DNA from: Paulinella micropora
Taxonomy: Eukaryota; Cercozoa; Imbricatea; Euglyphida; Paulinellidae
DNA: 64,000 bases
Direction: 5' to 3'
NCBI GenBank assembly: GCA_019918135.1
Contig: WBZZ01006529.1
Coordinates: 112,501-176,500 of the forward strand
Positions 42,703 through 53,199 of the stretch are shown piece by piece. The translations under genes and the position numbers were made by a program. The notes beneath the pieces were generated by a model that was not told the DNA's origin, made no database searches, and saw nothing but the letters and a program-made list of their open reading frames with translations. How positions within the stretch are numbered: position 1 is the first letter of the stretch; every line of letters starts with the position of its first letter.

Positions 42703-45700
42703 ATGTCGCAATATAAATCCTTACTAGGTTTATCAGAAATCGCAGTTGATAGTCTAGATATTAAAAATTTAGACCTTACCAACACAAATATTACGGGTTT
42801 ATATACAGACCGCATACCAGAAGACACAGACCCCGTAAATTTATATTTTACTAATTCTAGATTTGATAGTCGTTTATCAACTAAGACCACAGACGACATA
42901 AAAGAAGGCACTAATTTATACTATACTGATGGTAGATTTGACACAAGATTTTCAAACAAGTCAATAGATGCTTTAAATGATGTAGTCATAACAGGCACAC
43001 CCTCCAATAACCAATTACTCATTTAAAGCACGGGTCAATGGAGAAATACAAACTCACCTTTTCTTAGATTGGATGGCCTCACTATGATGTTTGGAGATTT
43101 GAATATGGGAAGTTTTAATATAGTAAATGTCGGTAATGTTGATGGTGTTGATGTTTCTGCCCTTGATACTTCGGTGGTTAAACTAACAGGAGACCAAACC
43201 ATAGCAGGAATTAAGACATTTAGCAGTATAATAAATGCTAGTGCGGGGATTGATATGAAAAGCCAAAGTATAACAAATGTTAATCTTGTTGATGGTGTTG
43301 ATGTTTCGGCTCTTGATACTTCGGTCGTTAAACTAACAGGAGACCAGACTATAACAGGGAATAAAATATTTACTACTTATTTGGCTGTAAAAGACTCAAA
43401 TCCATTAAACACTGGCAAGTTATTCTTTAATTACAACAATAATATGGGTTCTATTTATTCGTCGGATGCGGGTGGAGCCACGGGCTATCCACTAACTATT
43501 GTCGGTTCTTCTATACTTTTTGCTCCAACAACAGGTGGTGGAATGACATTGACAAATAATGTTTTAAATTTTAACAGCACGACAGCAATCAGCGGACTGC
43601 CCGCACCATTCTATGACGGCGATGCTTCAACAAAAGCATATACCGACACAAAATTAGCAAAGGACGGAACAACGGCTATGACGGGCAGTTTAAATATGGG
43701 TGGATTTAACATAACAAATGTTGGTAATGTTGATGGTATTGATGTATCCACCCTTGATACCGCAGTCGTTAAACTAACAGGAGACCAAACCATAGCAGGA
43801 ACCAAAACATTCAGCAACATAATAAATGCTAGTGCGGGGATTGATATGAAAAGCCAAAGTATAACAAATGTTAATCTTGTTGATGGTGTTGATGTTTCTA
43901 CTCTTGATACTTCGGCCGTAAAACTAACAGGAGACCAAACCATAGCAGGGAATAAAAAATTTACTTCAACAATAGAAGTGCGGGGTGCTACTGCTCCAAC
44001 CGCTTTTGATGGTATCGGTATTGCCTTTGATACGGCGACAAATATAGGAGAGATTGTGGCACAAAAAATAGCAACCGCGGCCTATTATCCGATACAAATA
44101 ACGGGTTCGTATGTTGATTTATATGCGGGTGATAATGTAATCGCGACAGCAACGGGCACGACACTATCTTTAAACAATAGAAAAATTACAAATTTGGCCA
44201 CACCAACAGCAACAACGGACGGGGCGAATAAAACGTATGTGGATACATTAGACGGACAAAATGTGAAACTAACAGGAAACCAAACCATAGCAGGAATTAA
44301 GACATTTAGCAGTGCCCTTGAAATAACAGGAAATTCAACGAATGCGACAACAAAAGGAACTTTCGTGGTTTTTAACTCCACAGCCAATATAGGAACTATC
44401 GGATGCCTTGATATGGGCACTGGTGTAAATTATAACTTTGAAATAAATGCGAAAAAAATAAGTTTCATTATTGATGGAGCAATAGTCGGTTGGGTAAATG
44501 CTTCGGGGCTAGATTGTAATAGTAGCAAAATAGCCAACCTTGGAACTCCGACATTATCAACAGACGGGGCGAATAAAACGTATGTAGATACATTGGACGG
44601 GCAAAATGTAAAACTATCAACAGACCAAACCATAACAGGAAGTAAAACATTTAATGGTGCGAGCACTACGATAAAATATCTAACTTTAACGAACAATGCC
44701 GATTTTAATAATCAAACTATTACTAATGGAGGAAATATAACATATAATGGTGCGAGGATATTAAACCAAAATGGAGGTGATATATTCTTTTCACAGACAT
44801 CAGGAGATTATCAGTATTTCTTATTTACTCTAAATACCGCTACAAGTGGAACCACGAACCAACGAGGTTATGTATTCACGAATGTAGCATCTGATGTAAA
44901 AGGAGCGGGACTTTATATTTCAAAACTTTTGGATAATAAAAGTGCTTCGTCTGACATCGTCCGTTTTAACAATGCTGGCGGTATGCGGTTTTATGGTGCT
45001 TTGGATATGAATTCAAACAATATAACAAATGGAGGAACAATAACGGGAACAACAATTACTTCAACCGCGGGTATATCAACGACGACATTGGCAACGAGCG
45101 ACAAAATAACGATCGCACAAGATAAACCATTGATATTGGGAAGAACAACGAGAGGATTGGCAGCATACACGGGGGGATTAGAATTATACGGGACATCTGG
45201 TGTAGCAGGACCACATATACAAGCATTTATAACGGCCGACCCAAATTATCCTTGTTTTCAATTAATTAACAATAGTCATAGCGACATATCATTAAAATTT
45301 GATTGTTATTGGGACGGAGCAGTTAATGATAAGTCAAGTTCTGCTACATCAAATTTTATGATAGCCAAAGGCACTAATCTCCTTTTTCAATATGCATCAG
45401 GAGTAGCGGTAGGAAGTAATATAACATTTAACACCGCAATGACAATTGATAGCACATCAGGCTTATTAACAACAAAAGCAATAACAGCGAGTGGGGCGAT
45501 AACGGCAAATGCGGGTATATCAACAACAACATTAACAACAACCGACAATATAGTAGTAGGTGCTGGAAAAAGTGCTTTCATTGATAGAAATGCCTTGGCC
45601 AACAATAAACTGGTTTTATGGGATGGAGGAACACCATCAACAACCAATTTTCTTGGATTTGGTGTTGCTAGTAATACATTGATTTATAATGTTAATTCTG

Positions 45701-46809
45701 CCGATAGCCACGTATTTTACCATAGTGCCGCGACAGAATTATTTAGAATTAACAACACAGCGATCACTGCTTCAAAGGCTATAACGGCTAGTGCGGGGAT
45801 ATCAACAACGACATTGGCAACGAGCGATAAAATAACAACAGCATCTGGTAAGCCGATAATCATAGGCAATACAACAAAGGGCACGGGTGCGACAGGAGGA
45901 TTAGAATTATACGGAACGGCGAGTAATATAGGAGGGGCACACTTACAAGCAATAACAACGGCGGATGCTTATCCAACATTCCAATTAATGAATTGGGCAC
46001 ACGACAATATAGGCATAAGTTTTGATGCTTATTATGACGGCTCAAACTGGAAATCAAGTAATTCTGGCTCAAACTTTCAAATATACAAAATCTCAAACAA
46101 ACTTGCTTTTTATTACAATAGTGGAACAACAGCGGGAAATAATATAACTTGGAATGAGGCGATTAACATTAATACGTCGGGAGAGTTAGTTTTACCAACA
46201 ACTTCTAGCGGTAATTTATTAATACGAAAAAGGCCAACTTATACTAACGACCCGCTACTACATTTTAAATCAGGAGGATATACGAATTATGGAGTGCTTA
46301 CATCTTCAACTGGTTTGCTCCATGCTTGGACTACTACAAATACCAACAGCGAGCCGTCTGGTAGTTATAATTATATCCCGCTAAATGGTGCTTGGACAAA
46401 CTCCTCGGACAGGAGGCTAAAATCGGATATTAAAACATTAGACTGCGGTGATTGTTGCGATAAACTAATGAAAATAAATTGTTGTTCATATTATTGGAAA
46501 TCAGATGAGAAGAAAGAAAAAAAAGGCCACGGATTTATTGCGGACGAAGTCAAAAAAGTATTTCCTGAATTTGTATCTGAAAGTGGAATGAAAGCAGAGG
46601 ATGGAGACGGCTACCTTGAAGGCATAACATATACAAGTTTTATACCGATATTGGTCAGCGGATTTCAACACATGGCGGATAATCTCGGACATGTCCGAGA
46701 TAGGGTGATTAATTTAGAAAAAGAAAATAAAACTTTACTTAATATATTACAAGACCAAGCGAACCAACTAGCCGAAATACGAGCCGTTGTATATCCAACC
46801 AATGGCTAA
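42703..46809 (+). other. Polinton part: tail-fibre-like protein region with S74 chaperone domain
   Basis: The largest part of the element. It starts at ATG 42703 (MSQYKSLLGLSEIAVDSLDI). The body is built of repeated modules typical of phage and giant-virus tail fibres: VKLTGDQTIAGIKTFSS-type units, TPTLSTDGANKTYVDTLDG, and AITASAGISTTTLATSDKIT. The C-terminal end (about 46390-46790) is a peptidase S74 intramolecular chaperone domain (SDRRLKSDIKTLD, GFIADEVKKVFPEFV, then a coiled coil). In phages this domain trimerises the fibre and is cleaved off. The part probably serves host attachment. Overlaps the next gene by 8 bp (ATGGCTAA). Confidence 0.8.
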
Positions 46810-47152
46810 TAATACAACTAGACTTCACAGACCACCGCCAGTCATTGAAATAGACGGCGAACTAACTCCAGAAATAAAAAATCGTGTTTTAGACATTTCA
46901 TTGAAGAATGAGGAAAAAAAAGTAGAGCACGAATTAGAGGATAACTGGAATTGTTGTTGTATAACAAACAGACCGACAGACAGCCGACTTATTAAATACT
47001 TATTTCAAATGGGTATCATTATATCCATTATAACCCTTTGCATCGTAAGGCTATCTGAAAAGAACTTACCTTGTGAGGTTGCTAATACTTATGTCGGTAT
47101 TTTAACACTTTTGATTGGGATATGCCTTCCATCACCTTCTTCAAAGAAATGA
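46802..47152 (+). CDS. Polinton part: small membrane protein
   Basis: 116 codons from ATG 46802, whose start overlaps the end of the fibre part. A proline-rich N-terminus (HRPPPVIEIDGELT) is followed by two hydrophobic segments, MGIIISIITLCIVRL and YVGILTLLIGICLP, ending LPSPSSKK. The arrangement (Cys-containing linker, YVxILTxLIGICLPSP) resembles small membrane proteins found in Polinton-like viruses and virophages. Overlaps the convergent gene at its 3' end by 12 bp. Confidence 0.65.
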   Translation: MANNTTRLHRPPPVIEIDGELTPEIKNRVLDISLKNEEKKVEHELEDNWNCCCITNRPTDSRLIKYLFQMGIIISIITLCIVRLSEKNLPCEVANTYVGILTLLIGICLPSPSSKK

Positions 47153-47407
47153 ACATTCATAGGTATGTATTTTATACCACATATCATCATTTGAGCACAT
47201 TAAAGGCAGGGCTTCATCAAAACTTATACACCAATCTGACATTGGTTTGTAAATACATTTGATTTTTGAGTTAATCCCGCTCTGGATACAATAAACACAA
47301 CTTATATTCTTTTTTTCGCTTATCCGTGAGTAAAAGTCGCATGCCGTCCGAGCAATAGCAAATCTCCAACAAGTTGGAGATAACATAAACAAGAATATTA
47401 AAATCAT
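47141..47407 (-). CDS. Polinton part: small secreted Cys-rich protein, unknown
   Basis: 88 codons from ATG 47407. The N-terminus MILIFLFMLSPTCWRFAIA looks like a signal peptide. The mature part has seven more cysteines (for example CVYCIQSG, KCIYKPMSDWC), suggesting disulfides. A 20-bp palindrome (47362-47381) lies within the frame. It lies on the minus strand inside a plus-strand virion block and is divergent from the gene at 47434. No family recognised. Confidence 0.45.
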   Translation of the reverse strand: MILIFLFMLSPTCWRFAIARTACDFYSRISEKKNISCVYCIQSGINSKIKCIYKPMSDWCISFDEALPLMCSNDDMWYKIHTYECSFL

Positions 47408-47433
47408 TTTTTTTATATTATACAAAATATAGT

Positions 47434-47796
47434 ATGAGTGAGTTCAAATACCAAAAGATTATTTTTCTGAGCAATGATTTTGCGGGAGGAAGCAAAACAT
47501 TTAATAAGAATATCCAAATGTCATTCACACCCACCAAAATGAATGTTAAGTTTATCCACTATATGAACGACCAGACCGAAACCAAAACCAGAATTCTTTA
47601 CATGGATAGAATTGGAATTATTGGAACATTCGCGGATAGTAATATAGCAAACATTTCAAATCTCGGTTATAATTTGGGTGTTGTAGGATGGACTGACGGC
47701 CAATATACATTTAAAATCCTTGAAACTGACAGCGGAAATATTGACACAGGAAATTTAGCGGGGCGAATTGTTGTGTGTTTGGAATTCGTAGGGTAG
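47434..47796 (+). CDS. Polinton part: unknown 120-residue protein
   Basis: Starts at ATG 47434 right after TATAGT. The sequence alternates hydrophobic and polar residues (KYQKIIFLSNDF, RIVVCLEFVG), as in an all-beta protein. It sits directly before the packaging ATPase, and the spacing of 8 bp suggests linked expression. A minor virion component is possible, by position only. Confidence 0.55.
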   Translation: MSEFKYQKIIFLSNDFAGGSKTFNKNIQMSFTPTKMNVKFIHYMNDQTETKTRILYMDRIGIIGTFADSNIANISNLGYNLGVVGWTDGQYTFKILETDSGNIDTGNLAGRIVVCLEFVG

Positions 47797-47804
47797 AATA
47801 TAGG

Positions 47805-48620
47805 ATGGAGAAAATAAACAATGTCAAGGTGAAGCCAGTAAAACAAGAGGGTGATGGAAACAAAAAGGCCAAGGGTTATAAATTATTTAATGAGCCGTAT
47901 GCCAACATATTTCTACTTGCCCGTAAGAAGAGCGGTAAGACGACAGCACTCTTTGAAATACTGAAACGGACAACAGACAAAAAAACCCGTATTGTCATTA
48001 TCGCTTCAACAATTCACAAGGACTACATTTATAAAGCAATGGTAAAGCACTTTAAGAACAGAGGCAACCCGATGGCGGTATATACCTTTCTCAAATCGGA
48101 CGGGGTGAATGTGATAGACTATGAACTAGACAAACTGAACAGGCAGGATGAAGAGCACGAAGGAGAAGTAAAACAAGACAAAGAGGAAATAGAGAAACCA
48201 CAATTTTTATACTTTGGAAAAGAAAAGAAACAGACAAATGAAGCACCGAAAGAAAGACCAAGTAAGTATATTTCGCCAGAGGTTGTTTTTGTTTTGGATG
48301 ATTTAGGAAGTGGATTAAGAGACAAGTCCGTAAGCGATTTGTTAAAAAAGAAGAGACACTATAAATCAAAGGTTATTATGTCTAGTCAGTATTTGAACGA
48401 CCTACGGTCAGAAGCCATAAAGCAGTTAGATTATTTATTAATCTTTCCAGCCCAATCTCAGGACAAAATGGAACTCGTGTATAAACACTTAGACTTATCT
48501 TTTGACTTTGATTACTTTCTTAAAAAGTATCACGAAGCAACAAAAGAGAGATTTAACTTTTTATATGTTTCAAGTGTAGATGATGAATTACGGAGGAACT
48601 TCTCACAAAGATTTAAATAA
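47805..48620 (+). CDS. ATP: Polinton part: genome-packaging ATPase (FtsK/HerA type)
   Basis: 272 codons from ATG 47805. A Walker A-like ARKKSGKTTAL is at residues about 38-48, a Walker B VVFVLDDLGSG near residue 160, and a downstream SSQY sensor motif. This is the layout of the A32-like packaging ATPases of virophages and Polintons, which pump DNA into the capsid. The Lys/Glu-rich insert between the two motifs is a low-complexity linker. Confidence 0.85.
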   Translation: MEKINNVKVKPVKQEGDGNKKAKGYKLFNEPYANIFLLARKKSGKTTALFEILKRTTDKKTRIVIIASTIHKDYIYKAMVKHFKNRGNPMAVYTFLKSDGVNVIDYELDKLNRQDEEHEGEVKQDKEEIEKPQFLYFGKEKKQTNEAPKERPSKYISPEVVFVLDDLGSGLRDKSVSDLLKKKRHYKSKVIMSSQYLNDLRSEAIKQLDYLLIFPAQSQDKMELVYKHLDLSFDFDYFLKKYHEATKERFNFLYVSSVDDELRRNFSQRFK

Positions 48621-48662
48621 AAAAAAAATCAAATATTAAATAATTATTTTTGTATATAGTAT

Positions 48663-48992
48663 ATGGTAGTAAAAACAACTCGTGTTGAAGTTATTCCAAC
48701 AATCGGCAAACGAACTATTAACTCAAGCACAATGGCTGGAGGTAAAAAGAAGTCTGGTCGCAAGAAGAAGCAAGGAGGCAAGGGGCAGGCTGGCGGTAAA
48801 ATTAACTGGGCAAAGGTTGGGAAAACGGCTTTGGCTGTTAATAAATTCCTTCGTGATAACAAAGTAATTTCTAGAACTGCGGGAGCCTTAAGCAGTATTG
48901 GAGTTCCTTATGCTGGGTCTGTCCAAGCCACCGCTTCAAAACTCGGATATGGCAAGAGAAAGCAGAGAGGATGCGGTGCCCTTAAATTTTAG
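48663..48992 (+). CDS. Polinton part: basic core-like protein
   Basis: 109 codons from ATG 48663 (after GTATATAGTAT). Lys/Gly-rich first half (GGKKKSGRKKKQGGKGQAGG), then a hydrophobic helix region (KTALAVNKFLRDNKV) and a basic Cys-containing end, GYGKRKQRGCGALKF. It could condense DNA or act as a membrane-active minor virion protein like adenovirus core/pX-type proteins. An alternative ATG lies at codon 24. Confidence 0.6.
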   Translation: MVVKTTRVEVIPTIGKRTINSSTMAGGKKKSGRKKKQGGKGQAGGKINWAKVGKTALAVNKFLRDNKVISRTAGALSSIGVPYAGSVQATASKLGYGKRKQRGCGALKF

Positions 48993-49030
48993 TCCGCTTG
49001 CGGACAAATTGATTATCGAAAGCGATAATC
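48992..49030. terminator. Two hairpins after the core-like gene
   Basis: GTCCGC-TT-GCGGAC (48992-49005) and GATTATCG-AAAG-CGATAATC (49011-49030) overlap and follow the stop codon. They are probably transcript 3'-end structures. Confidence 0.45.
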
Positions 49031-49085
49031 TAATTCTAAAAAAAATAATTTGATATAACACAGAAATATTTTTTTGTTTTATATA

Positions 49086-50765
49086 ATGAAAACGAAGAAA
49101 CAGAAATTAAGACCCCCGCGGGTTTATAGAAACAAAAGCGGGAAGCCGTATATTATCCAGAAGGGTAAAAAATATTATCTTAATTTTGGCAATAAAACAA
49201 ATGATATGAGCACACTTCAAATCGTTAAACTTTTTATGAAATACTTAAGCCCCCAATCTCGGACACGTCCGAGATTACCGACACGTCGGAGATTGGAATC
49301 AAAGCGGACACCTAAGCGAAAAGAAGACTTAAGGAAAGTCCAAAGCCTATCTGAAATTGAACAAAATACTAGAACCGCAATTAATGACCACTTAGACAAA
49401 CTTAAGAAGGAGAAATACGAAAAGATTGATGAGATAGACCAAAAAGAGAAAAAGGCACAGGCTGATGCTGAAGAAGAAAAGAAAAGGCAAGAAAGAAAAG
49501 GCATAGCCGATGCTAAGGAACTAAAAGAAACAATGGATAGGGAACATAAAAGACAACTGGCGGAGATTAAGGAAAGACAGGAAGAAAAGTCTAGGGAACA
49601 GAAAAAGGAACAACGACTTATTCAGGAACTAGAGGCAGAACGACGACATAGACAGGGTTTATTGATGGCTCCACTAGCCCCGCCTATGATAAAACCGCCA
49701 CCGCCACCACCAAAAGGACGACCGCCAAGGAGAACGAAGGGAGTTATTGTAAAGGATGCGGAAGAAGAGGAGAAACATAAACAAACAAAACGGGAAAAAA
49801 TAATTGATGGTATGTTTGCTGAGACTATTAGAAAGAAACGACGAAATGCACATCCTTCTAATGAAAAGATTATTCAAAAACTAAGATTTATTGGGCATGT
49901 TATCCCTGACATAAAACCATCAAGAGGTGGTAAAATAAACTATTCTGAAATGTTAAAACAATGGCTATACAAAAGTCCAATTATAACTGACCAAGTGTTG
50001 AATTCACAACAAGCATGGGTTGAATTTGATTTATGGAGAGAAGGTGCAGTAGCAAAAAAGAAAGAAGAAGTAGACAATCTCCAACGTGTTGGAGATAACA
50101 AGGAGAACAAAGAAGAACAAGACAATAAAGAAGAACAAGACAATAAAGAAGAACAGGACAATAAAGAAGAACAACCCATTATACAAGAGCCTGAAGATGC
50201 GCAAGCAAATATGACTGAAGCAGAAACCGAACCAGAATCAGATGCGGTAGGAATTGGATTATCTCCAACTAGCGGAAAAGGTTTAATGACGAGTGAAATC
50301 AACGACATAATGAAAAAACATGACTGGTATTTAGGAACGATTGCGAGTGATGAAATATACAAATTAAATCCCGAAAAAAGAAGGCAATACGGATTTATTA
50401 TGAATACTGACCCGAGCAATAAAAAAGGACAACACTGGATGGCTATATGGGTAAGTCTAAATAAAGATAGAAGTGTTGAAGTGTATGACCCTTTGGCTGA
50501 ATATCAACCGACGGAAGACTTTCAACAACAAATGAAACGACTAATTGACAAAAGCCACCCCGATAGTTATTTATTGATGAAGGTAAATCAAGTAAAGCAA
50601 CAGAGTGATACTTCCTCAACTTGTGGATGGCACTCAATGCGGTTTCTTTTAGAGCGAGCAAAAGGAGTGCGATTTAAATTTGCTAGTGGCTACACAGACT
50701 TAAAAGAAGACGAAGCGGAAAAATTGAAAGCACAGAATGGTTATGGATTTGACACCTTTTTGTAA
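49086..50765 (+). CDS. PRO: Polinton part: protein with C-terminal Ulp1/adenovirus-type cysteine protease
   Basis: 559 codons from ATG 49086 (after TTTATATA). Basic N-terminus (RVYRNKSGKPYIIQKGKKYY); a long Lys/Glu coiled coil (residues about 90-205); a proline patch (PPPPPPKGRPPRR); a four-times repeated DNKEEQ unit (about 50110-50175). The protease domain occupies the last 170 residues, with His in GQHWMAIW, Asp in VEVYDPLAEY and Cys in SSTCGWHSMRFL, the order of the C5/C48 clan. It would mature virion proteins. Two 20-bp palindromes lie inside the frame (49256-49293, 50078-50097). Most family members are shorter; the long N-terminal half is an addition of unknown role. Confidence 0.82.
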   Translation: MKTKKQKLRPPRVYRNKSGKPYIIQKGKKYYLNFGNKTNDMSTLQIVKLFMKYLSPQSRTRPRLPTRRRLESKRTPKRKEDLRKVQSLSEIEQNTRTAINDHLDKLKKEKYEKIDEIDQKEKKAQADAEEEKKRQERKGIADAKELKETMDREHKRQLAEIKERQEEKSREQKKEQRLIQELEAERRHRQGLLMAPLAPPMIKPPPPPPKGRPPRRTKGVIVKDAEEEEKHKQTKREKIIDGMFAETIRKKRRNAHPSNEKIIQKLRFIGHVIPDIKPSRGGKINYSEMLKQWLYKSPIITDQVLNSQQAWVEFDLWREGAVAKKKEEVDNLQRVGDNKENKEEQDNKEEQDNKEEQDNKEEQPIIQEPEDAQANMTEAETEPESDAVGIGLSPTSGKGLMTSEINDIMKKHDWYLGTIASDEIYKLNPEKRRQYGFIMNTDPSNKKGQHWMAIWVSLNKDRSVEVYDPLAEYQPTEDFQQQMKRLIDKSHPDSYLLMKVNQVKQQSDTSSTCGWHSMRFLLERAKGVRFKFASGYTDLKEDEAEKLKAQNGYGFDTFL

Positions 50766-50824
50766 AAGATATTTTCTAATATATAATCTTTTGTTTTTGA
50801 CTACCTCAAAAACAAAAAAACATC

Positions 50825-51643
50825 ATGGAGTACAAGGGAGGAAGAAGTTCGGGTATCTATTACATAAATAGCAAAAATAGAATAACGGGGACGGACAGCG
50901 ACTTTACACACGAAGTCAATATGAAGGGTCTAGACAATCCCACACATTGTAAAATTCTTCATATTTATGTGCCGAAATCGTATTACTCCGTGGCTTCACC
51001 ATATAATACTTTTACATTATCCGAAGATGGATATGAGGCTTTAATTACAATACCTGAGGGAAACTACACAATGAACAATCTAAAAAATAAACTATCTGAG
51101 GCGTTATCCGCAGACAGCCCAAATAATTATACTTATGTTGTATCCAGTAATAATACCAACATAGAACCAGAGGACGGCAAATTGACATTCAGTGTGTCAG
51201 AGAATAAAGGTATTCAACCGCGGTTTATATTTGATGCTGATACACGTATTCACGAGGTAATTGGTTTTGATAGAAACTCAACATATTTCTTTGCTAATGA
51301 TTTTATTAAATCGCCAAATGTAATTATTCTAACTGGCGAAAAAACTTTGTATCTTCAATCGGATTTGGTGAATGAAGGTGATAATCATGTGCTTCAAGAA
51401 ATATACACAGCAAACGAAATTCCTTTCGGCTCTGTCATTTATGATGGAAGCGGGTCTGAGTATGGAAAAACATTGTCCGCTAGTTCAAACAATGTGTTTA
51501 GGTTTTACTTGACGGACGAAAACGACCAAGCAATTAATCTTAATGGTTTGGGTATTGTTATGACATTATTGGTTTATCGTGAAACTAATTATTTTAGTTT
51601 ATTCAATTCATTCTTTAATTTGTTGAAAGCAAGATATTCATAA
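50825..51643 (+). CDS. mCP: Polinton part: minor capsid (penton-type) protein
   Basis: 272 codons from ATG 50825. Opening SSGIYYINSKNRITGTDSDF matches the start of virophage/Polinton minor capsid proteins (YxxNSxxR...F). KILHIYVPKSYYSV and EGNYTMNNLKNKLSEAL follow as in that family. It is expected to form the pentameric vertices by a single jelly roll. It lies directly upstream of the major capsid part. Confidence 0.75.
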   Translation: MEYKGGRSSGIYYINSKNRITGTDSDFTHEVNMKGLDNPTHCKILHIYVPKSYYSVASPYNTFTLSEDGYEALITIPEGNYTMNNLKNKLSEALSADSPNNYTYVVSSNNTNIEPEDGKLTFSVSENKGIQPRFIFDADTRIHEVIGFDRNSTYFFANDFIKSPNVIILTGEKTLYLQSDLVNEGDNHVLQEIYTANEIPFGSVIYDGSGSEYGKTLSASSNNVFRFYLTDENDQAINLNGLGIVMTLLVYRETNYFSLFNSFFNLLKARYS

Positions 51644-51737
51644 ATCCGCACTTTCATTGTCATTCTCGTGCGGTTTATGAACATCGATTGTAAGTTAATA
51701 TCAATTATTTATTTTTTTTCACAAAATAAAATAGATG

Positions 51738-51782
51738 TTTTAGAATAAACGATAGTGCGAAGCACGAAGTGAAATTCTAAAA
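51738..51782. promoter_or_regulatory. Stem-loop before the major capsid part
   Basis: TTTTAGAAT (51738) pairs with ATTCTAAAA (51774) around CGATAGTGCGAAGCACGAAG. The loop sequence is related, in inverted orientation, to the loop of the stem-loop at 42565-42608. Starts 59 bp before the capsid ATG. Confidence 0.45.
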
Positions 51783-51796
51783 TATCAAAAGCAAAA

Positions 51797-53147
51797 ATGC
51801 CCGTCCAATACGGAGGAGAACTAACACATAGCCAAAGCGAACTTATCCGCGGTAAGTATTCTCTTAACAAACTCACAGCCCGCGAAAGTCTAGCGAGTGT
51901 GCCAATTACAAGTGTCGGAGGAATTGAATCAACTTTTGAAATTCCTACTCGTCCTTTGAACCTTGCGAGGAGTGTGTTGCGATTTACCTACACACCGACG
52001 ACTGGTGGAATTGGTAATTATAACAGAATTCCTATGGACTGCTTGTCAATGATTAAGACGATTGAACTACGAAGCCGAAGCGGTCAGTATCTGTGTAATC
52101 TTCAACACGTTGGTAATTACACTAAGATGATTTGGAAGCCTGAGATTTCTTATGATAGATTTATGGCTTTGGATAACCACGGGGCTAATTCTGGATACGG
52201 ATCCATGCTTCAAAAGTGTAATGCTGATGGGCGTGCTACAACCGCCTTTACTGCTAACGTGTATGCAGGCCAAGTAGCAAGTGCTGCAACAGTTGCGGGA
52301 AGTATTGATACCGATGCTCATCTTCAGGCAACATTAAATCGTTTTGGTAATGCTATCGCAGGAGCAATTTCTCCGCCATCTATCAATGCTCGTCGTCATG
52401 ATGATTTGCTCATTGCTAATGGAACTGGTGCTGCCTCTGTTGTAAATGTCTCTTATGAGGAGTCGAAGTATTTTGAGGGTGGAAGTGTTGGTCAAGACCC
52501 CGCTGTAGTAATTGCCCCAGCAGTCAATACTGGAAATTCGCCGGTAATCAATGTGTCTATTCCTCTTGGTATGCTTTTTGGAACTATTTTTGAAATTGAT
52601 AAGACTATTGGTTTTAATGAAATTCTTGATTTGAGGATACCCTATCTCTTGGAAAACTAATCTCGCGGCAGGCACTCAGTCATTTGTTTTGAAGATGAAC
52701 CGCTCGCAGGGTGAGAGAATTCGCCGAATTTACACGAGTGGATTTAATAACACCGAAACTTCAAACACAGCATTTGATTGCGATAACTGAGCACAGGCTA
52801 AGATTACTTCTTATTACACTACTTTGGATAGTAATAGAATTCAGCAGTTTGATATCGCTTGCGCCCGCGATGAAGACTATATGCTTTTGAAGGAGAAGGT
52901 AAAGGGTTCTGCTGTTTTGAACTCTAATGTGTATAAGTATAACTGGTTTCACGTTGATTTCTGGGATCACAACCGCCCGCTTTATGACAAGCGAGAAGAA
53001 GAGGGTTATGAAGTGGCTGGTCTATCCTTGGACACCGAACGGCGGTATGAATGGAGTGCTGAGGGAGCAGTCCAATTGAATTATTATACTTATGCTATTC
53101 TTCAGAGGACTATTGTGGTGAAGGGAATTGAAATTTTGATGTCGTAA
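51797..53147 (+). other. MCP: Polinton part: major capsid protein region (double jelly-roll type)
   Basis: Starts at ATG 51797 (MPVQYGGELTHSQSELIRG). Features of the Polinton/virophage double jelly-roll capsid are seen: an N-terminal arm, TFEIPTRPLNLARSVLRF, a central Gly/Ala-rich stretch, and RTIVVKGIEILMS at the end. It follows the minor capsid gene as in related elements. It would build the hexameric capsomers. Confidence 0.75.
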
Positions 53148-53199
53148 GAGGCGATTATTAATTTTGTTAGTTAATTTATTTTTTTATTATTAATATATA

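Noticed and set aside
43611-46692. Several minus-strand frames opposite the fibre part
   Set aside because: Shadows of its repeated Thr/Asn-rich codons; no starts, domains or promoters of their own.
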